NCBI RefSeq assembly: GCF_018294505.1
Contig: NC_057810.1
Span: forward strand, 208,586,113-208,650,112
Direction: 5' to 3'
Length of the DNA: 64,000 nucleotides
From: Triticum aestivum
Taxonomy: Eukaryota; Streptophyta; Magnoliopsida; Poales; Poaceae
In this document: positions 11,164 to 21,701 of the stretch, piece after piece
Position numbering within the stretch: position 1 is the first letter of the stretch
How the letters are laid out: each line of letters begins with the position of its first letter
Notes under the pieces: generated by a model
What the model saw: only the letters and a program-made list of their open reading frames with translations
Database searches by the model: none
Told to the model about the DNA's origin: nothing
Translations under genes and position numbers: made by a program

Positions 11164-11851
11164 CATGATAAAGAATTGCCTAGTAAGGATGAAATTATTG
11201 GTCTTGCTTCTATTGACGTGCCTCCTAATGATCCTTTAGAACAATATTTGCTAGACCATGAAAATGATATGTTTATGAATGAAAGAAGGGAAATAGATGA
11301 AGTATTCTTTAAACAGGGACCTATTTTGAAAAACAACTTGCATGTTGAAATCCTAGGGGATCCTCCACCACCCAAGGGTGATCCCGTGTTTGAGCTTAAA
11401 CCATTACCTGATACTCTTAAATATGCTTATCTTGATGAAAAGAAGATATATCCTATTATTATTAGTGCTAACCTTTCAGAGCAGGAAGAGGAGAAATTAT
11501 TGAAAACTCTGAAGGAGCACCGTACTGCTATTGGATATACTCTTGATGACCTTAAGGGCATTAGTACCACTCTATGCCAACACAAGATAAATTGGAGAAA
11601 GACGCTAAACCAGTTGTTGATCACCAACGACGGTTAAATCCTAAGATGAAAGAAGTGGTAAGAAAAGAAATACTAAAGCTTTTGGAGGCAGGTATAGTTT
11701 ATCCCGTTGCTGATGATAAAGATGAATTGATCCCACAAATAATTGTTACAGATTATAGGATGGTTATTGGTTTCTGCAAATTAAATAAAGCTACTAGAAA
11801 AGATCCTTACCCTTTACCTTTTATTGATCAAATGCTAGAAAGATTTTTCTA
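11164..11851 (+). pseudogene. A protease-RT linker and reverse transcriptase start
   Basis: A 153-codon frame (11176-11637) covers the linker, ending with KTLKEHRTAIGYTLDDLKGI, and a second frame (11574-11852) has PVVDHQRRLNPKMKEVVRKE, EAGIVYPV and [15 protein letters not shown], the fingers region of a Gypsy reverse transcriptase. A frameshift separates the two and another follows at about 11850. The segment between 'SDSQW' and the YRMVI motif seen in relatives is shortened. Confidence 0.7.
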
Positions 11852-11904
11852 AACATACCCATTTTTGCTTTCTAGATGGTTATTCTAGTTTCTCTCAAAT
11901 ACCT

Positions 11905-12945
11905 GTGTCAAAAGAGGATCAAGATAAGACCACTTTTACTTGCCCTTTTGGTACCTTTGCTTATAGATGTATGACTTTTGGTTTATGTAATGCACCTGCT
12001 ACCTTTCAAAGATGCATGATGGCTATATTCTCTGATTTTTGCGAAAAGATTGTTGAGGTTTTCATGGATGATTTTTCCGTATATGGAACTTCTTTTGATA
12101 ATTGCTTGAGCAACCTTGATCGAGTTTTGCAGAGATGCAAAGAAACTAATCTTGTCTTGAATTGGGAGAAGTGCCACTTTATGGTTAATGAAGGTATTGT
12201 CTTGGGGCATAAAGTTTCTGAAAGAGGTATTGGGGTTCATAAAGCTAAAGTTGACGCCATTGAAAAGATGCCATGTCCCAAGGACATTAAAGGTATAAGA
12301 AGTTTCCTTGGTCATGCTGGTTTTTATAGGATGTTCATTAAAGACTTCTCTAAAATTTCTAGGCCTCTGACTAACCTCTTACAAAAAGATATTCCTTTTG
12401 TCTTTGATGATGATTGTGTAGAAGCATTTGAAATACTTAAGAAAGCTTTGATTTCTGCACCTATTGTTCAGCCACCTGATTGGAATTTACCCTTTGAAAT
12501 TATGTGTGATGCTACTGATTATGTTGTAGGTGTTGTTCTAGGACAAAGAGTTGATAAGAAACTAAATGTTATCCAATATGCTAGTAAAACTCTAGACAGT
12601 GCCCAGAGAAATTATGCTACTACTGAAAAAGAATTTTTAGCAGTTGTATTTGCTTGTGATAAGTTCAGACCTTACATTGTTTACTCTAAAGTAACAGTTC
12701 ACACTGATCATGCTGCTATTAAATATCTTATGGAAAAGAAAGATGCTAAACCTAGACTTATTACATGGGTTCTCTTACTACAAGAATTTGATTTGCATAT
12801 TATTGATAGAAAGGGAGTTGAGAACCCCGTTGCAAACAACTTGTCTAGGTTAGAAAATGTTCTTGATGACCCACTACCTATTGATGATAGCTTTCCTGAT
12901 GAACAACTAGCTGTCATAAATGCTTCTCGTACTACTCCATGCTGA
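11905..12945 (+). pseudogene. A reverse transcriptase palm and RNase H, open 346 codons
   Basis: The longest open piece of A. It carries [20 protein letters not shown], then FMDDFSVYG, in which MDD is the catalytic metal-binding motif (YMDD/FMDD type), the thumb [20 protein letters not shown] and [10 protein letters not shown], and an RNase H domain from about [20 protein letters not shown] through [14 protein letters not shown] to [10 protein letters not shown]. The M in FMDD and the aspartates are intact. Upstream frameshift and downstream stop (12943) separate it from the rest of pol. Confidence 0.85.
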
Positions 12946-14265
12946 TTATGCTAATTACATTGTTGCCAAATTTATACCACCTAGTTTCACATACTAGCAA
13001 AAAAATCTATGATTTAAGACATTACTTCTGGGATGACCCACACCTTTATAAAGAAGGAGTAGATGATGTTATTAGACATTGTGTACCTGAGCATGAACAG
13101 GAATAGATCCTACGCAAGTGTCACTCCGAGGCTTATGGAGGGCACCACGCTGGAGATAGAACTACAGATGAGGTATTGCAATCCGGTTTTTATTGGCCTA
13201 CTCTCTTCAAAGATGCCCGTAAGTTTGTCTTGTCTTGCAATGAATGTCAAAGAATTGGTAATATTAGTAGACATCAAGAAATGTCAATGAATTATTCACT
13301 TGTTATTGAACCATTTGATGTTTGGGGCTTTGATTATATGGGACCGTTTCCTTCCTCTAATGGGTATACACATATTTTAGTTGTTGTTGGTTACATTACT
13401 AAGTGGGTAGAAGCTATTCCAACTAGTAGTGATGATCATAACACCTCTATTAAGATGCTCAAAGAAGTTATTTTTCTGAGGTTTGGAGTCCCTAGATACT
13501 TAATGACTGATGGTGGTTCACATTTTAGTCATGGTGCTTTCCATAAAATGCTTGCTAAATATGATGTTAATCATAGAATTGCATCTCCATATCACCCACA
13601 GTCTAGTGGCCAAGTAGAACTGAGTAATAGAGATCTCAAATTAATTTTGCAAAAGACTGTTAATAGATCTTGAAAGAATTGGTCCAAGAAACTTGATGAC
13701 GCATTATGGGCCTATAGAACTGCATCTAGAAATCCTATGGGTATGTCTCCTTATAAAATGGTTTCTGGAAAAGCTTGTCACTTACCTCTCGAACTAGAAC
13801 ATAAGGCGTATTGGGCTGTTAAAGAGGTCAATTATGATTTCAAACTTGCCAGTGAGAAGAGGCTATTTGACATTAGCTCACTTGATGAATGGAGAACTCA
13901 AGCCTATGAGAATGCCAAACTGTTTAAAGAAAAAGTGAAAAGATGGCATGACAAAAGGATACAAAAGCGTGAGTTTAATGTAGGTGATTATGTTTTGCTA
14001 TACAACTCTCGTTTAAGATTTTTTTGCAGGAGAACTTCTCTCTAAATGGGAAGGCCCTTATGTTATCGAGGAGGTCTATCGTTCTGGTGCCATAAAAATC
14101 AACAACTTCGAAGGCACAAATCCGAAGGTGGTGAACGGTCAAAGGATCAAACATTATATCTCATGTAATTCCATAAATGTTGAAACCAATGCTATTGAAA
14201 CCGTAACCCTGGAGGAATACATAAGGGACACTTTCCAGAATGTTTCAGATTCCGAAAAGGAATAG
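12946..14265 (+). pseudogene. A integrase, broken
   Basis: After the RNase H stop the frame changes. A 165-codon frame (13176-13673) has [11 protein letters not shown], the zinc-binding end, then the core [26 protein letters not shown] and [18 protein letters not shown], giving the D, D and E catalytic residues. A TGA at 13671-13673 follows NRS. The next frame (13737-14045) continues [20 protein letters not shown] to VGDYVLLYNSRL, after which a frameshift precedes the end of pol. The last residues read ..NVSDSEKE before TAG at 14263-14265. It would insert element DNA into chromosomes. Confidence 0.8.
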
Positions 14266-14593
14266 GTATGTGGTACGGTAAGTAAACCGACTCCAAAACA
14301 GTTCTAGTAGCATTTTTTCTCCATTTTGGAATACTTAAGAAAATAGGAAAATAAGAAGTAGTCCGGGAAGGACATGAGGCATCCACGAGGGTGGAGGGCG
14401 TGCCCTACCCCCCTAGGCGCACCCCCCTGCCTCGTGGGCACCTCGTGTGCTCTCCGTTCTCTGTTTTCTTGCAGGATACTTCTTTTGGTCAGTAAAAATT
14501 CATTATATAATCTCCCAAAGGTTTTGACCACCATACCACGCAAATATCCTTTGTGTTTGTTTTGAGTTGTTTCTGTAGCAGATTTGGAGCAAG
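14266..14593 (+). other. Noncoding spacer between pol and 3' ORF of A
   Basis: No gene is visible. A stretch around 14370-14450 is GC-rich ('gagggcgtgccctacccccc') and resembles the GC-rich leader pieces of the LTRs. The frame on the minus strand here is a chance frame. Confidence 0.5.
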
Positions 14594-15013
14594 ATGTCAT
14601 CTCAGGATTCCAACGGAGAGAGCTATGTCTCACATCTCATTACTGAACCAAAGACCTATGGGGATCTATCTCCTTGTGGTCGAACTACGGATGATGAGGA
14701 GGATGCTCATTTGATGAGGATCAATGATTCAAGTCAGGAGGAGGAGGATGTCCCTCCACCTCAACCTGGGGATATGCACGTGAAGTTCAAGAAGTCTAGT
14801 CTCCCTAAGAGGGCTAAACTGTCTAACAATCGATCTATTCCTTCTCGTTTTCGGCAGAAAAGCAAAGGAGATTTATGTGACAAGATCTTGAAGCTAGAAT
14901 TGGAGGTCGATGATTTAAAGGAGGAAATTTCTCCCCTCAATTACAATATGAAGAAGCTTAGGGCACAATTGTCATCGTCATCACCATCACCACCTCCGAA
15001 GAAAGAGACATAA
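14594..15013 (+). CDS. Small coiled-coil 3' accessory ORF of A, 139 aa
   Basis: An intact open frame between pol and the 3' LTR. It starts MSSQDSNGESYVSHLI, has an acidic stretch (TTDDEEDAHL), then PPPQPGDMHVKFKKSSLPKR, a basic stretch, a heptad-like region (KILKLELEVDDLKEEI) and a Ser-Pro-Lys tail ending KKET. Element B has a matching 140-aa protein (SQDSEGESYV, PQPGDMHVEFKKSSLP). No signal peptide or membrane segment is visible, so it is not an obvious envelope-like protein although it lies where Athila elements carry one. Its function is unknown; an RNA- or protein-binding role is conceivable from the charge and coiled coil, but not shown. A start two codons later is possible. Confidence 0.65.
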   Translation: MSSQDSNGESYVSHLITEPKTYGDLSPCGRTTDDEEDAHLMRINDSSQEEEDVPPPQPGDMHVKFKKSSLPKRAKLSNNRSIPSRFRQKSKGDLCDKILKLELEVDDLKEEISPLNYNMKKLRAQLSSSSPSPPPKKET

Positions 15014-15025
15014 ACACATGGGTAT

Positions 15026-15066
15026 GGGCACTCCCCTTGGCAATTGCCAAGCTTGGGGAGGTGCCC
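15026..15066 (+). other. Conserved hairpin after the 3' ORF stop (A copy)
   Basis: GGGCAC pairs with GTGCCC, and TTGGC pairs with GCCAA across the loop AATT. The structure begins 12 bases after the stop codon, as in Z. One G is lost in the right-hand G run relative to Z and B. Confidence 0.6.
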
Positions 15067-15826
15067 TAGTATCGTATCACCATCACACTTCTATCTTTAT
15101 CGTTTTCCTTAGTTCAATCCTTTTGGTAATCTCTTGATATGTTAGAATAAAGTTTTAGTATGATTTAGTTTTGAATTTTGCTTGATGATCCTTCTATGTA
15201 ATCGAGTCCGTGAGCTATATATATAATAAAGATTAGTGTTGAGTCAAGGGCTTGATTATCCTGTTATGATCTTGAGGGAATTAAAGAAAAAAGAGAGAAT
15301 AAAAAGAAATAACGAGATCATATTGATCTTATGGAGAGTAATGACTTCACATATAAAGAGTATGGTGAATAAAAGTTGTTAAGAGTTGACAAACATATTT
15401 TTGGTCATCGTTGCAATTAATAGGAAGTAAAAGAGAAAGAGAGATTCTCCCATATAAATATAACTCGGACATCTTTTATGATTGTGGGCACTCATTAAAA
15501 TATGACATTCTAAAAAGTTGATGTTGGACAGGGAAGACAATGTAATGGGTTATGTTTTCTTATATCTGAAATAAAGTATATTGTCATGGATCATCCAACA
15601 TGTTGAGCTTGCCTTTCCCCCTCATGCTAGCCAAATTATTTGCACCAAGTAGAGATACTACTTGTGCTTCCAAATATCCTTAAACCTAGTATGCCATGAG
15701 AGTCCACCATATCTACCTATGGATTGAGTAAGATCCTTCAAGTAAGTTGTCATTGTTACAAGCAATAAAAATTGCTCTTTAAATATGTATGATTTATTAG
15801 TGTGGAGAAAATAAGCTTTATACGAT

Positions 15827-15884
15827 CTTGTGATATGGAAGTAATAAAAGCGACGGACTGCATAATAAAGGTCCATATCACAAG
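15827..15884 (+). other. Conserved 3' noncoding hairpin, 13-bp perfect stem (A copy)
   Basis: CTTGTGATATGGA (15827-15839) is exactly complementary to TCCATATCACAAG (15872-15884). The loop carries 'aataaaagcgacggactgc' and 'ataataaagg', nearly unchanged in Z and B. In B both arms are shorter by two bases and the closing pair near the loop is changed on both sides. Confidence 0.7.
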
Positions 15885-16060
15885 GGGCAATATAAAGTGA
15901 CGTTTTGTGCATCCAACCATAAAAGCACATGACAACCTCTGCTTCCCTCTGCGAAGGGCCTATCTTTTTTTTGTCTTATGCCTTATGCAAGAGTCATGGT
16001 GATCTTCACCTTTCCTTTTTACATTTTATCCTTTGGCAAGCACATTGTGTTGGAAAGATC

Positions 16061-16063
<3 letters not shown>

Positions 16064-16099
<36 letters not shown>
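16064..16099. repeat. (TA)n microsatellite
   Basis: About 18 TA units lie in the 3' noncoding region of A. Z has only a few units at the same place (about 4470-4480), so the array grew after the copies parted. Confidence 0.9.
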
Positions 16100-16101
<2 letters not shown>

Positions 16102-16572
16102 AATTGGATGTAAGTTATAATAAACTATTATTGTTGACATTACCCTTGAGGTAAAAGGTTGGGAGGCAACACTATAAGCCCCTATCTTTCTCTGTCTCCG
16201 ATTAAAACTCCATACCCATAAGTATTGCATGAGTGTTAGCAATTGTGAAAGACTAAATGATAGTTGAGTATGTGGACTTGCTGAAAAGCTCTTATACTGA
16301 TTCTTTCCGATGTTATATAAATTACAATTGCTTCAATGACCAAGATTATAGTTTGTTAGTTTTTAATGAAGTTTCTGATTCATACTTGACATTCTGAATA
16401 GATTGTTACTTTAGCATAAGAAATCATATGACAATATATATTTATATATGTTGTTGTTTCAAGAATGATCATGATGCCCTCACGTCTGTATTTTATTTTA
16501 TCGACACCTCCATCTCTAAAACATGTGGACATATTTTTCGATTTTGGATTCCGCTTGAGGACAAGCAAGGTC

Positions 16573-16587
16573 TAAGCTTGGGGGAGT
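16573..16587 (+). other. Polypurine tract of A
   Basis: 'aagcttgggggagt' immediately before the 3' LTR start, identical to Z. Confidence 0.75.
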
Positions 16588-18095
16588 TGATACGTCCATT
16601 TTGCATCATGCTTTGATATTGATATTTATTGCATTATGGGCTGTTATTACACATTATGTCACAATACTTATGCCTTTTCTCTCTTATTTTACAAGGTTTA
16701 CATGAAGAGGGAGAATGCCGGCAGCTGGAATTCTGGGCTGGAAAAGGAGCAAATATTAGAGACCTATTCTGCACAACTCCAAAAGTCCTGAAACTTCACG
16801 GAGGCACGTTTTGGAATTAATAAAAAATATTGGCGAAAGAATCAACCAGAGGGGGCCCACACCCTATCCACGAGGGTGGGAGGCGCGCCCTACCCCCTTG
16901 TCTCATGGGCCCCCTGGTAGGCCTCCAGTCCCCATCTTTTTCTATATGAAGTCTTTCGCCCTGGAAAAAATCATAAGAAGCTCTTGGGACGAAGCATCGC
17001 CATCTCGAGGCGGAACCTTGGCGGAACCAATCTAGGGCTCCGGCAGAGCTGTTCTGCCAGGGAAACATCCCTCCGGGAGGGGGGAAATCGTCACCATCGT
17101 CATCACCATAGATCCTCTCATTGGGAGGGGGCCAATCTCCATCAACATCTTCACCAGCACCATCTCCTCTCAAACCCTAGTTCATCTCTTGTATCTGATC
17201 TTTGTCCCAAAACCTCAGATTGGTACCTGTGGGTTGCTAGTAGTGTTGATTACTCCTTGTAGTTGATGCTAGTTGGTTTATTCAGTGGAAGATTATATGT
17301 TCAGATCCTTAATGCATATTAATACCCCTCTGATTATGAACATGAATATGATTTGTGAGTAGTTACGTTTGTTCCTGAGGACATGGGAGAAGTCCTGCTA
17401 TAAGTAGTCATAAGAATTTGGTATTCGTTCGATATTTTGATAAGATGTATGTTGTGTTTCCTATAGTGGTGTTATGTGAACGTCGACTACATGACACTTC
17501 ACCATTATTTGGGCCTAGGGGAAGGCATTGGGAATTAATAAGTAGATGATGGGTTGCTAGAGTGACAGAATCTTAAACCCTAGTTTATGCATTGCTTTGT
17601 AAGGGGCTGATTTGGATCCATACGTTTTATGTTATGGTTAGGTTTACCTTAATTCTTCTTTCGTAGTTGAGGATGCTTGCGAGATTACTTAATCATAAGT
17701 GGGATGCTTGTCCAAGGAAGGGAAGCACCCAAGAACCGGTCCACCCACATATCAAATTATCAAAGTAACGAACGTGAATCATATGAGCGTGATGAAAACT
17801 AGCTTGACGATAATTCCCATGTGTCCTCGGGAGTGTTTTCCTTTATATAAGAGTTTGTCCAGGCTTTTCATTTGCTACAAAAAGGATTGGGCCACCTTGC
17901 TGCACCCTGTTTACTTTTGTTGCTTGTACCCGTTACAAATTACCTTATCACAAAACTATCTGTTACCGATAATTTCAGTGCTTGCAGAGAATACCTTACT
18001 GAAAACCGCTTGTCATTTCCTTCTGCTCCTCGTTGGGTTCGACACTCTACTTATCAAAAGGACTATGATAGATCCCCTATACTTGTGGGTCATCA
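16588..18095 (+). repeat. 3' LTR of A, 1508 bp
   Basis: Starts TGATACGTCC and ends GGGTCATCA, giving the TG...CA ends of LTRs. A TATA-like 'ctatatgaag' lies near 16942 downstream of a GC-rich piece containing 'ggcgcgcccta'. It is uninterrupted and serves as the reference for the split LTR of Z and the LTR of B. Confidence 0.85.
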
Positions 18096-18328
18096 CTTTC
18101 CTATGGACTCAATGTGATCTTGGATCACTAAAAGTAAAAAGTAGAGTCTTGAGTTTTTAGAGCTTGAGCTAATCCTTTGTCCTTAGCATTTTGAGGGGTC
18201 CACATTGCTAATCCATGCCATGCCAATCATTGAACTTTCCTAGAATATTCTTCTTGAAATAGCATTAGTTTAATGAGCTATACGTTGTTAATCATTACCA
18301 AAACCACCCAGAGATAGTTGCACTTTCA
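18096..18328. repeat. Remnant X between elements A and B
   Basis: Sequence between the end of the A LTR and the point where B pol resumes. It has no coding frame. Its end, 'gatagttgcactttca', looks like the end of an LTR (the Copia LTR at 26332-27669 also ends 'gcactttca'), so X may be the tail of another element into which A inserted. The start is lost. Confidence 0.4.
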
Positions 18329-19368
18329 CTGTTGTTCCTAATGATAAGAATGAGCTTATTCCACAAAGAATTGTCACAGGCTATAGGATGGTAATTGATT
18401 ATAAAAAATTAAATAAAGCAACTATAAAAGATCATTACCCTTTGCCTTTTATTGATCAAATGTTAGAAAGATTATCTAAGCACACACATTTTTGCTTCCT
18501 TGATGGATATTCTGGTTTTTCACAAATACATGTTTCACAACCTGATCAAGAAAAGACCACTTTTACTTGTCCTTTCGGAACCTATGCTTATAGACGTATG
18601 CCTTTTGGTTTATGTAATGCACCTACTACCTTTCAGAGATGTATGACTGCTATATTCTCTGATTTTTATGAAAGGATTGTTGAGGTTTTCATGGATGACT
18701 TTTCTGTTTATTAGAAGTCTTTTGATGATTGTTTAAGAAATCTTGATCAAGTTTTGCAGAGATGTGAACAAACAAATCTTGTCTTGAATTGGGAGAAGTG
18801 CCACTTTATGGTTAATGAAGGTACCATTTTGGGCCATAAAATTTCTGAAAGAGGCATTGAGCTGGACAAAGCCAAGGTTGATGCAATTGAGAAAATGCCA
18901 TGTCCTAAAGATATCAAAGGTATTGATAGTTTCCTTGGTCATGCTGGTTTCTATAGGAGGTTTATCAAAGACTTCTCTAAAATTTCTAGGCCTCTTACAA
19001 ATCTTTTGCAAAAGGATATTCCTTTTGTGTTTGATGATGATTATTTGGAAGCCTTCGAAACACTAAAGAAAGTCTTAATTACTACACCTGTTCTTCAACC
19101 ACCTGATTGGAACTTGCCTTTTGAGATTATGTGTGATGCTAGTGATTATGTTGTTGGTGCTGTTCTAGGACAAAGAGTTGATAAGAAATTGAATGTTATC
19201 CATTATGCTAGTAAAGCTCTGGACAGTGCTCAACGAAATTATGCTACTACTGGAAAAGAATTCTTAGCAGTAGTGTTTGCTTGTGATAAATTCAGATCTT
19301 ACATTGTTGATTCTAAAGTGATTGTTCACACCGATCATGCTGCTATAAAATATATCTTATGGAAATGA
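18329..19368 (+). pseudogene. B reverse transcriptase and start of RNase H
   Basis: The reading gives [53 protein letters not shown] and FMDDFSVY with the catalytic MDD. A TAG follows FSVY at about 18712 where A has GTS, and the reading continues through KISERGIELDKAKVDAI and an RNase H start to TDHAAIKYI at 19368, where a base change in length shifts the frame. It is a damaged enzyme but preserves the catalytic residues. Confidence 0.8.
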
Positions 19369-20887
19369 AAGATGCTAAACCTAGACTCATTAGGTGGGTT
19401 CTTCTACTACAAGAATTTTATTTGCATATCGCTGATAGGAAAGGAGCAGAGAACCCCATAGCTGATAACTTGTCTAGGCTTGAAAATATTCTTGATGACC
19501 CACAACCTATTAATGATAGCTTTCCTGATGAACAGTTAGCTGCAATAAATGTTTCTAACAGCACACCTTGGTATGCTGACTATGCTAATTATATTGTTGC
19601 TAAATATATACCACCTAGCTTCACATACCAACAAAAGAAAAAATTCTTCTATGATTTAAGACATTACTTTTGGGATGACCCACATCTTTATAAAGGAGTA
19701 GATGGTATTATTAGACGTTTTGTACCTGAGCATGAACAGGAACAAATCCTTTGGAAATGTCACTTCGAGGCTTATGGAGGACATCACACGGGAGACAGAA
19801 CTGCTCATAAGGTATTGCAATCTGGTTTTTATTGGCCTACTCTCTTCAAGGATGCACGTAAATTCATCTTGTCTTGTGATGAATGTCAAAGAATAGGTAA
19901 TATCGGTAAGCGTCAAGAAATTCCTAGGAATTATTCACTTGATGTTGAACCATTTGATGTTTGGGGATTTGATTTCATGGGACCTTTTCCTTCCTCTAAT
20001 GGGTATACTCATTTTTTGGTTGTTGTTGATTATGTTACTAAGTGGGTAGAAGCTATTCCAACTAGTAGTGTTGATCACAACACCTCTATTAAGATGCTTA
20101 AGGAAGTTATTTTCCCAAGGTTTGGAGTCCCTAGATATTTAATGACTGATGGTGGTTCACACTTTATTCATGGTGCTTTTCGTAAAATGCTTGCCAAGTA
20201 TGATGTTAACCATAGAATTGCATCACCTTATCATCCTCAGTCTAGTGGTCAAGTTGAACTTAGCAATAGAGAAATAAAACTAATCTTACAAAAGATTATC
20301 AATAGGTCCCGAAAGAATTGGTCTAAGAAACTATATGATGCACTTTGGGCTTATAGGACAGTATATAAAAATCCTATGGGTATGTCTCCTTATAAAATGG
20401 TTTATGGAAAAGCTTGTCATTTGCCTCTTGAGTTAGAACATAAAGCATATTGGGCAATCAAAGAACTCAATTATGATTTCAAACTTGTTGGTGAAAAGAG
20501 GTTATTTGATATTAGCTCATTAGATGAATGGAGAACCCAAGCTTATGAAAATGCAGAGTTATTCAAAGAAAAAGTTAAAATATGGCATGACAAAAGAATC
20601 CAAAAGCGTGAGTTCAAGGTTGGAGAATATGTTCTTTTGACAACTCCCGTTTCAGATTCTTTGCAGAAAAACTCCTCTCCAAATGGGAAGGACCCTATGT
20701 TATAGAGGAGGTTTATCGATCTGGAGCTATCAAAATAAATAATGCCGAAGGTACTAACCCGAAGGTTGTTAATGGGCAACGAATAGAACATTATATGTCA
20801 GGTACGCCCATTAATGTTGAAAGCAATATTATCCAAACTATGACACCAGAAGAACACATTAAAGAAACTTTTCGGAACACTCTATAA
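19359..20887 (+). pseudogene. B RNase H end and integrase, 448 codons open
   Basis: A long open frame (19359-20705) with [15 protein letters not shown], the zinc-binding H..H..C..C region ending [11 protein letters not shown], the core [28 protein letters not shown] and [18 protein letters not shown] (catalytic D, D, E), then [21 protein letters not shown] frameshift near 20640 ends it, and the true reading goes on to TAA at 20885-20887. It is the least damaged pol stretch in the window, but it lacks the upstream half and is cut from the catalytic RT frame. Confidence 0.8.
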
Positions 20888-21226
20888 TCGTGAAAAAAGG
20901 GAGGTACGTGATACGGTAAGTAAACGGTCCCTAAAAAATCCGCAATAATATTTTTTGTCATTTTTGGAATATTTAAAAAATTAGGAAAATAAGAAACTTC
21001 CAGGAAAGTGACCCTGGTGGGCACGATACACCAGGGGGCGCCTGGCAGCCAGGCGCCCCCCGATGGGTTGTGCCCACCTCGGGTACTTTCCGGACTCTAT
21101 TTTTCTTCCATTCTACTTGTTACCCAAGATAAAAAATCTTATATACCCCCCGAACCTGTTGACCTCCGTATCACGGAGAAATCTCTTGTTTTCTTTTCTC
21201 GATGTTTTCCTGACAGATCTGAAATT

Positions 21227-21649
21227 ATGTTGTCCCAAGACTCGGAGGGTGAGAGCTACGTTGCAGATTATATTGCAAACCCCAAGGTCTATGGGGATGT
21301 GGAGCACTATGGCAGGACTTCACAGGAAGAAGAGGACTATGATCCTAAGAGGAAAGAGGAGAAGGGCTCAGAGGAAGATGAAGTTCCATTGCCCCAACCT
21401 GGGGACATGCACGTTGAATTTAAGAAGTCAAGTCTCCCCAACAAAGTAAAGAAGCCTAAGATCCAGTTTATTCCCTTTCGTCTTTTGCAGGAAAACAAGC
21501 AAGATTTATGCAAAAAGGTGTTGGAGCTTGACTGGGAGATCTGTGAACTGAAATATGAGAATTCCGTCCTCAAGCGTAAGCTAAGGACGAAAGACAAACC
21601 TTCTACTTCATCATCACCACCTCCTTCTTCATCACCAAAAGAAAATTGA
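21227..21649 (+). CDS. Small coiled-coil 3' accessory ORF of B, 140 aa
   Basis: An open frame whose ATG at 21227 aligns with the start of the A protein (MLSQDSEGESYVADYI against MSSQDSNGESYVSHLI). The longer frame beginning at 21008 only extends it upstream through noncoding sequence, so I chose the later start. It shares PQPGDMHVEFKKSSLP, a coiled-coil region (KKVLELDWEICELKYENSVL) and a Ser/Pro-rich tail. Being open in both A and B while pol is broken in both is notable. Function unknown. Confidence 0.65.
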   Translation: MLSQDSEGESYVADYIANPKVYGDVEHYGRTSQEEEDYDPKRKEEKGSEEDEVPLPQPGDMHVEFKKSSLPNKVKKPKIQFIPFRLLQENKQDLCKKVLELDWEICELKYENSVLKRKLRTKDKPSTSSSPPPSSSPKEN

Positions 21650-21659
21650 GTGTCGGTAT

Positions 21660-21701
21660 GGGCACTCCCTTGGCTTTCGCCAAGCTTGGGGGAGGTGCCC
21701 C
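21660..21701 (+). other. Conserved hairpin after the 3' ORF stop (B copy)
   Basis: GGGCAC/GTGCCC and TTGGC/GCCAA stems are kept; the loop is TTTC instead of AACT or AATT. Confidence 0.6.

Larger units (their letters stand above)
15067..16572 (+). other. Long 3' noncoding region of A
   Basis: No coding frame. It matches 3478-4951 of Z closely. It contains the small inverted repeat AGCAAT-AAAA-ATTGCT at 15761-15776, the hairpin at 15827-15884 and an AT microsatellite at 16064-16099. Confidence 0.65.
9108..18095 (+). mobile_element. Element A: Athila-like Gypsy retrotransposon, 5'-truncated LTR
   Basis: Order on the plus strand: LTR end fragment (9108-9503), primer-binding site, gag, protease, reverse transcriptase, RNase H, integrase, small 3' ORF, long 3' noncoding region, polypurine tract and a full 3' LTR (16588-18095). 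The pol order (RNase H before integrase) is Gypsy, and integrase-region motifs such as [20 protein letters not shown] are typical of the Athila lineage. The missing start of the 5' LTR is explained by insertion of Z into it. Many stops and frameshifts show that A cannot move by itself. Confidence 0.85.

Noticed and set aside
14594..15013. Envelope-like protein of an Athila element
   Set aside because: It is short and has no signal peptide, membrane segment or cysteine pattern. Only its position fits.
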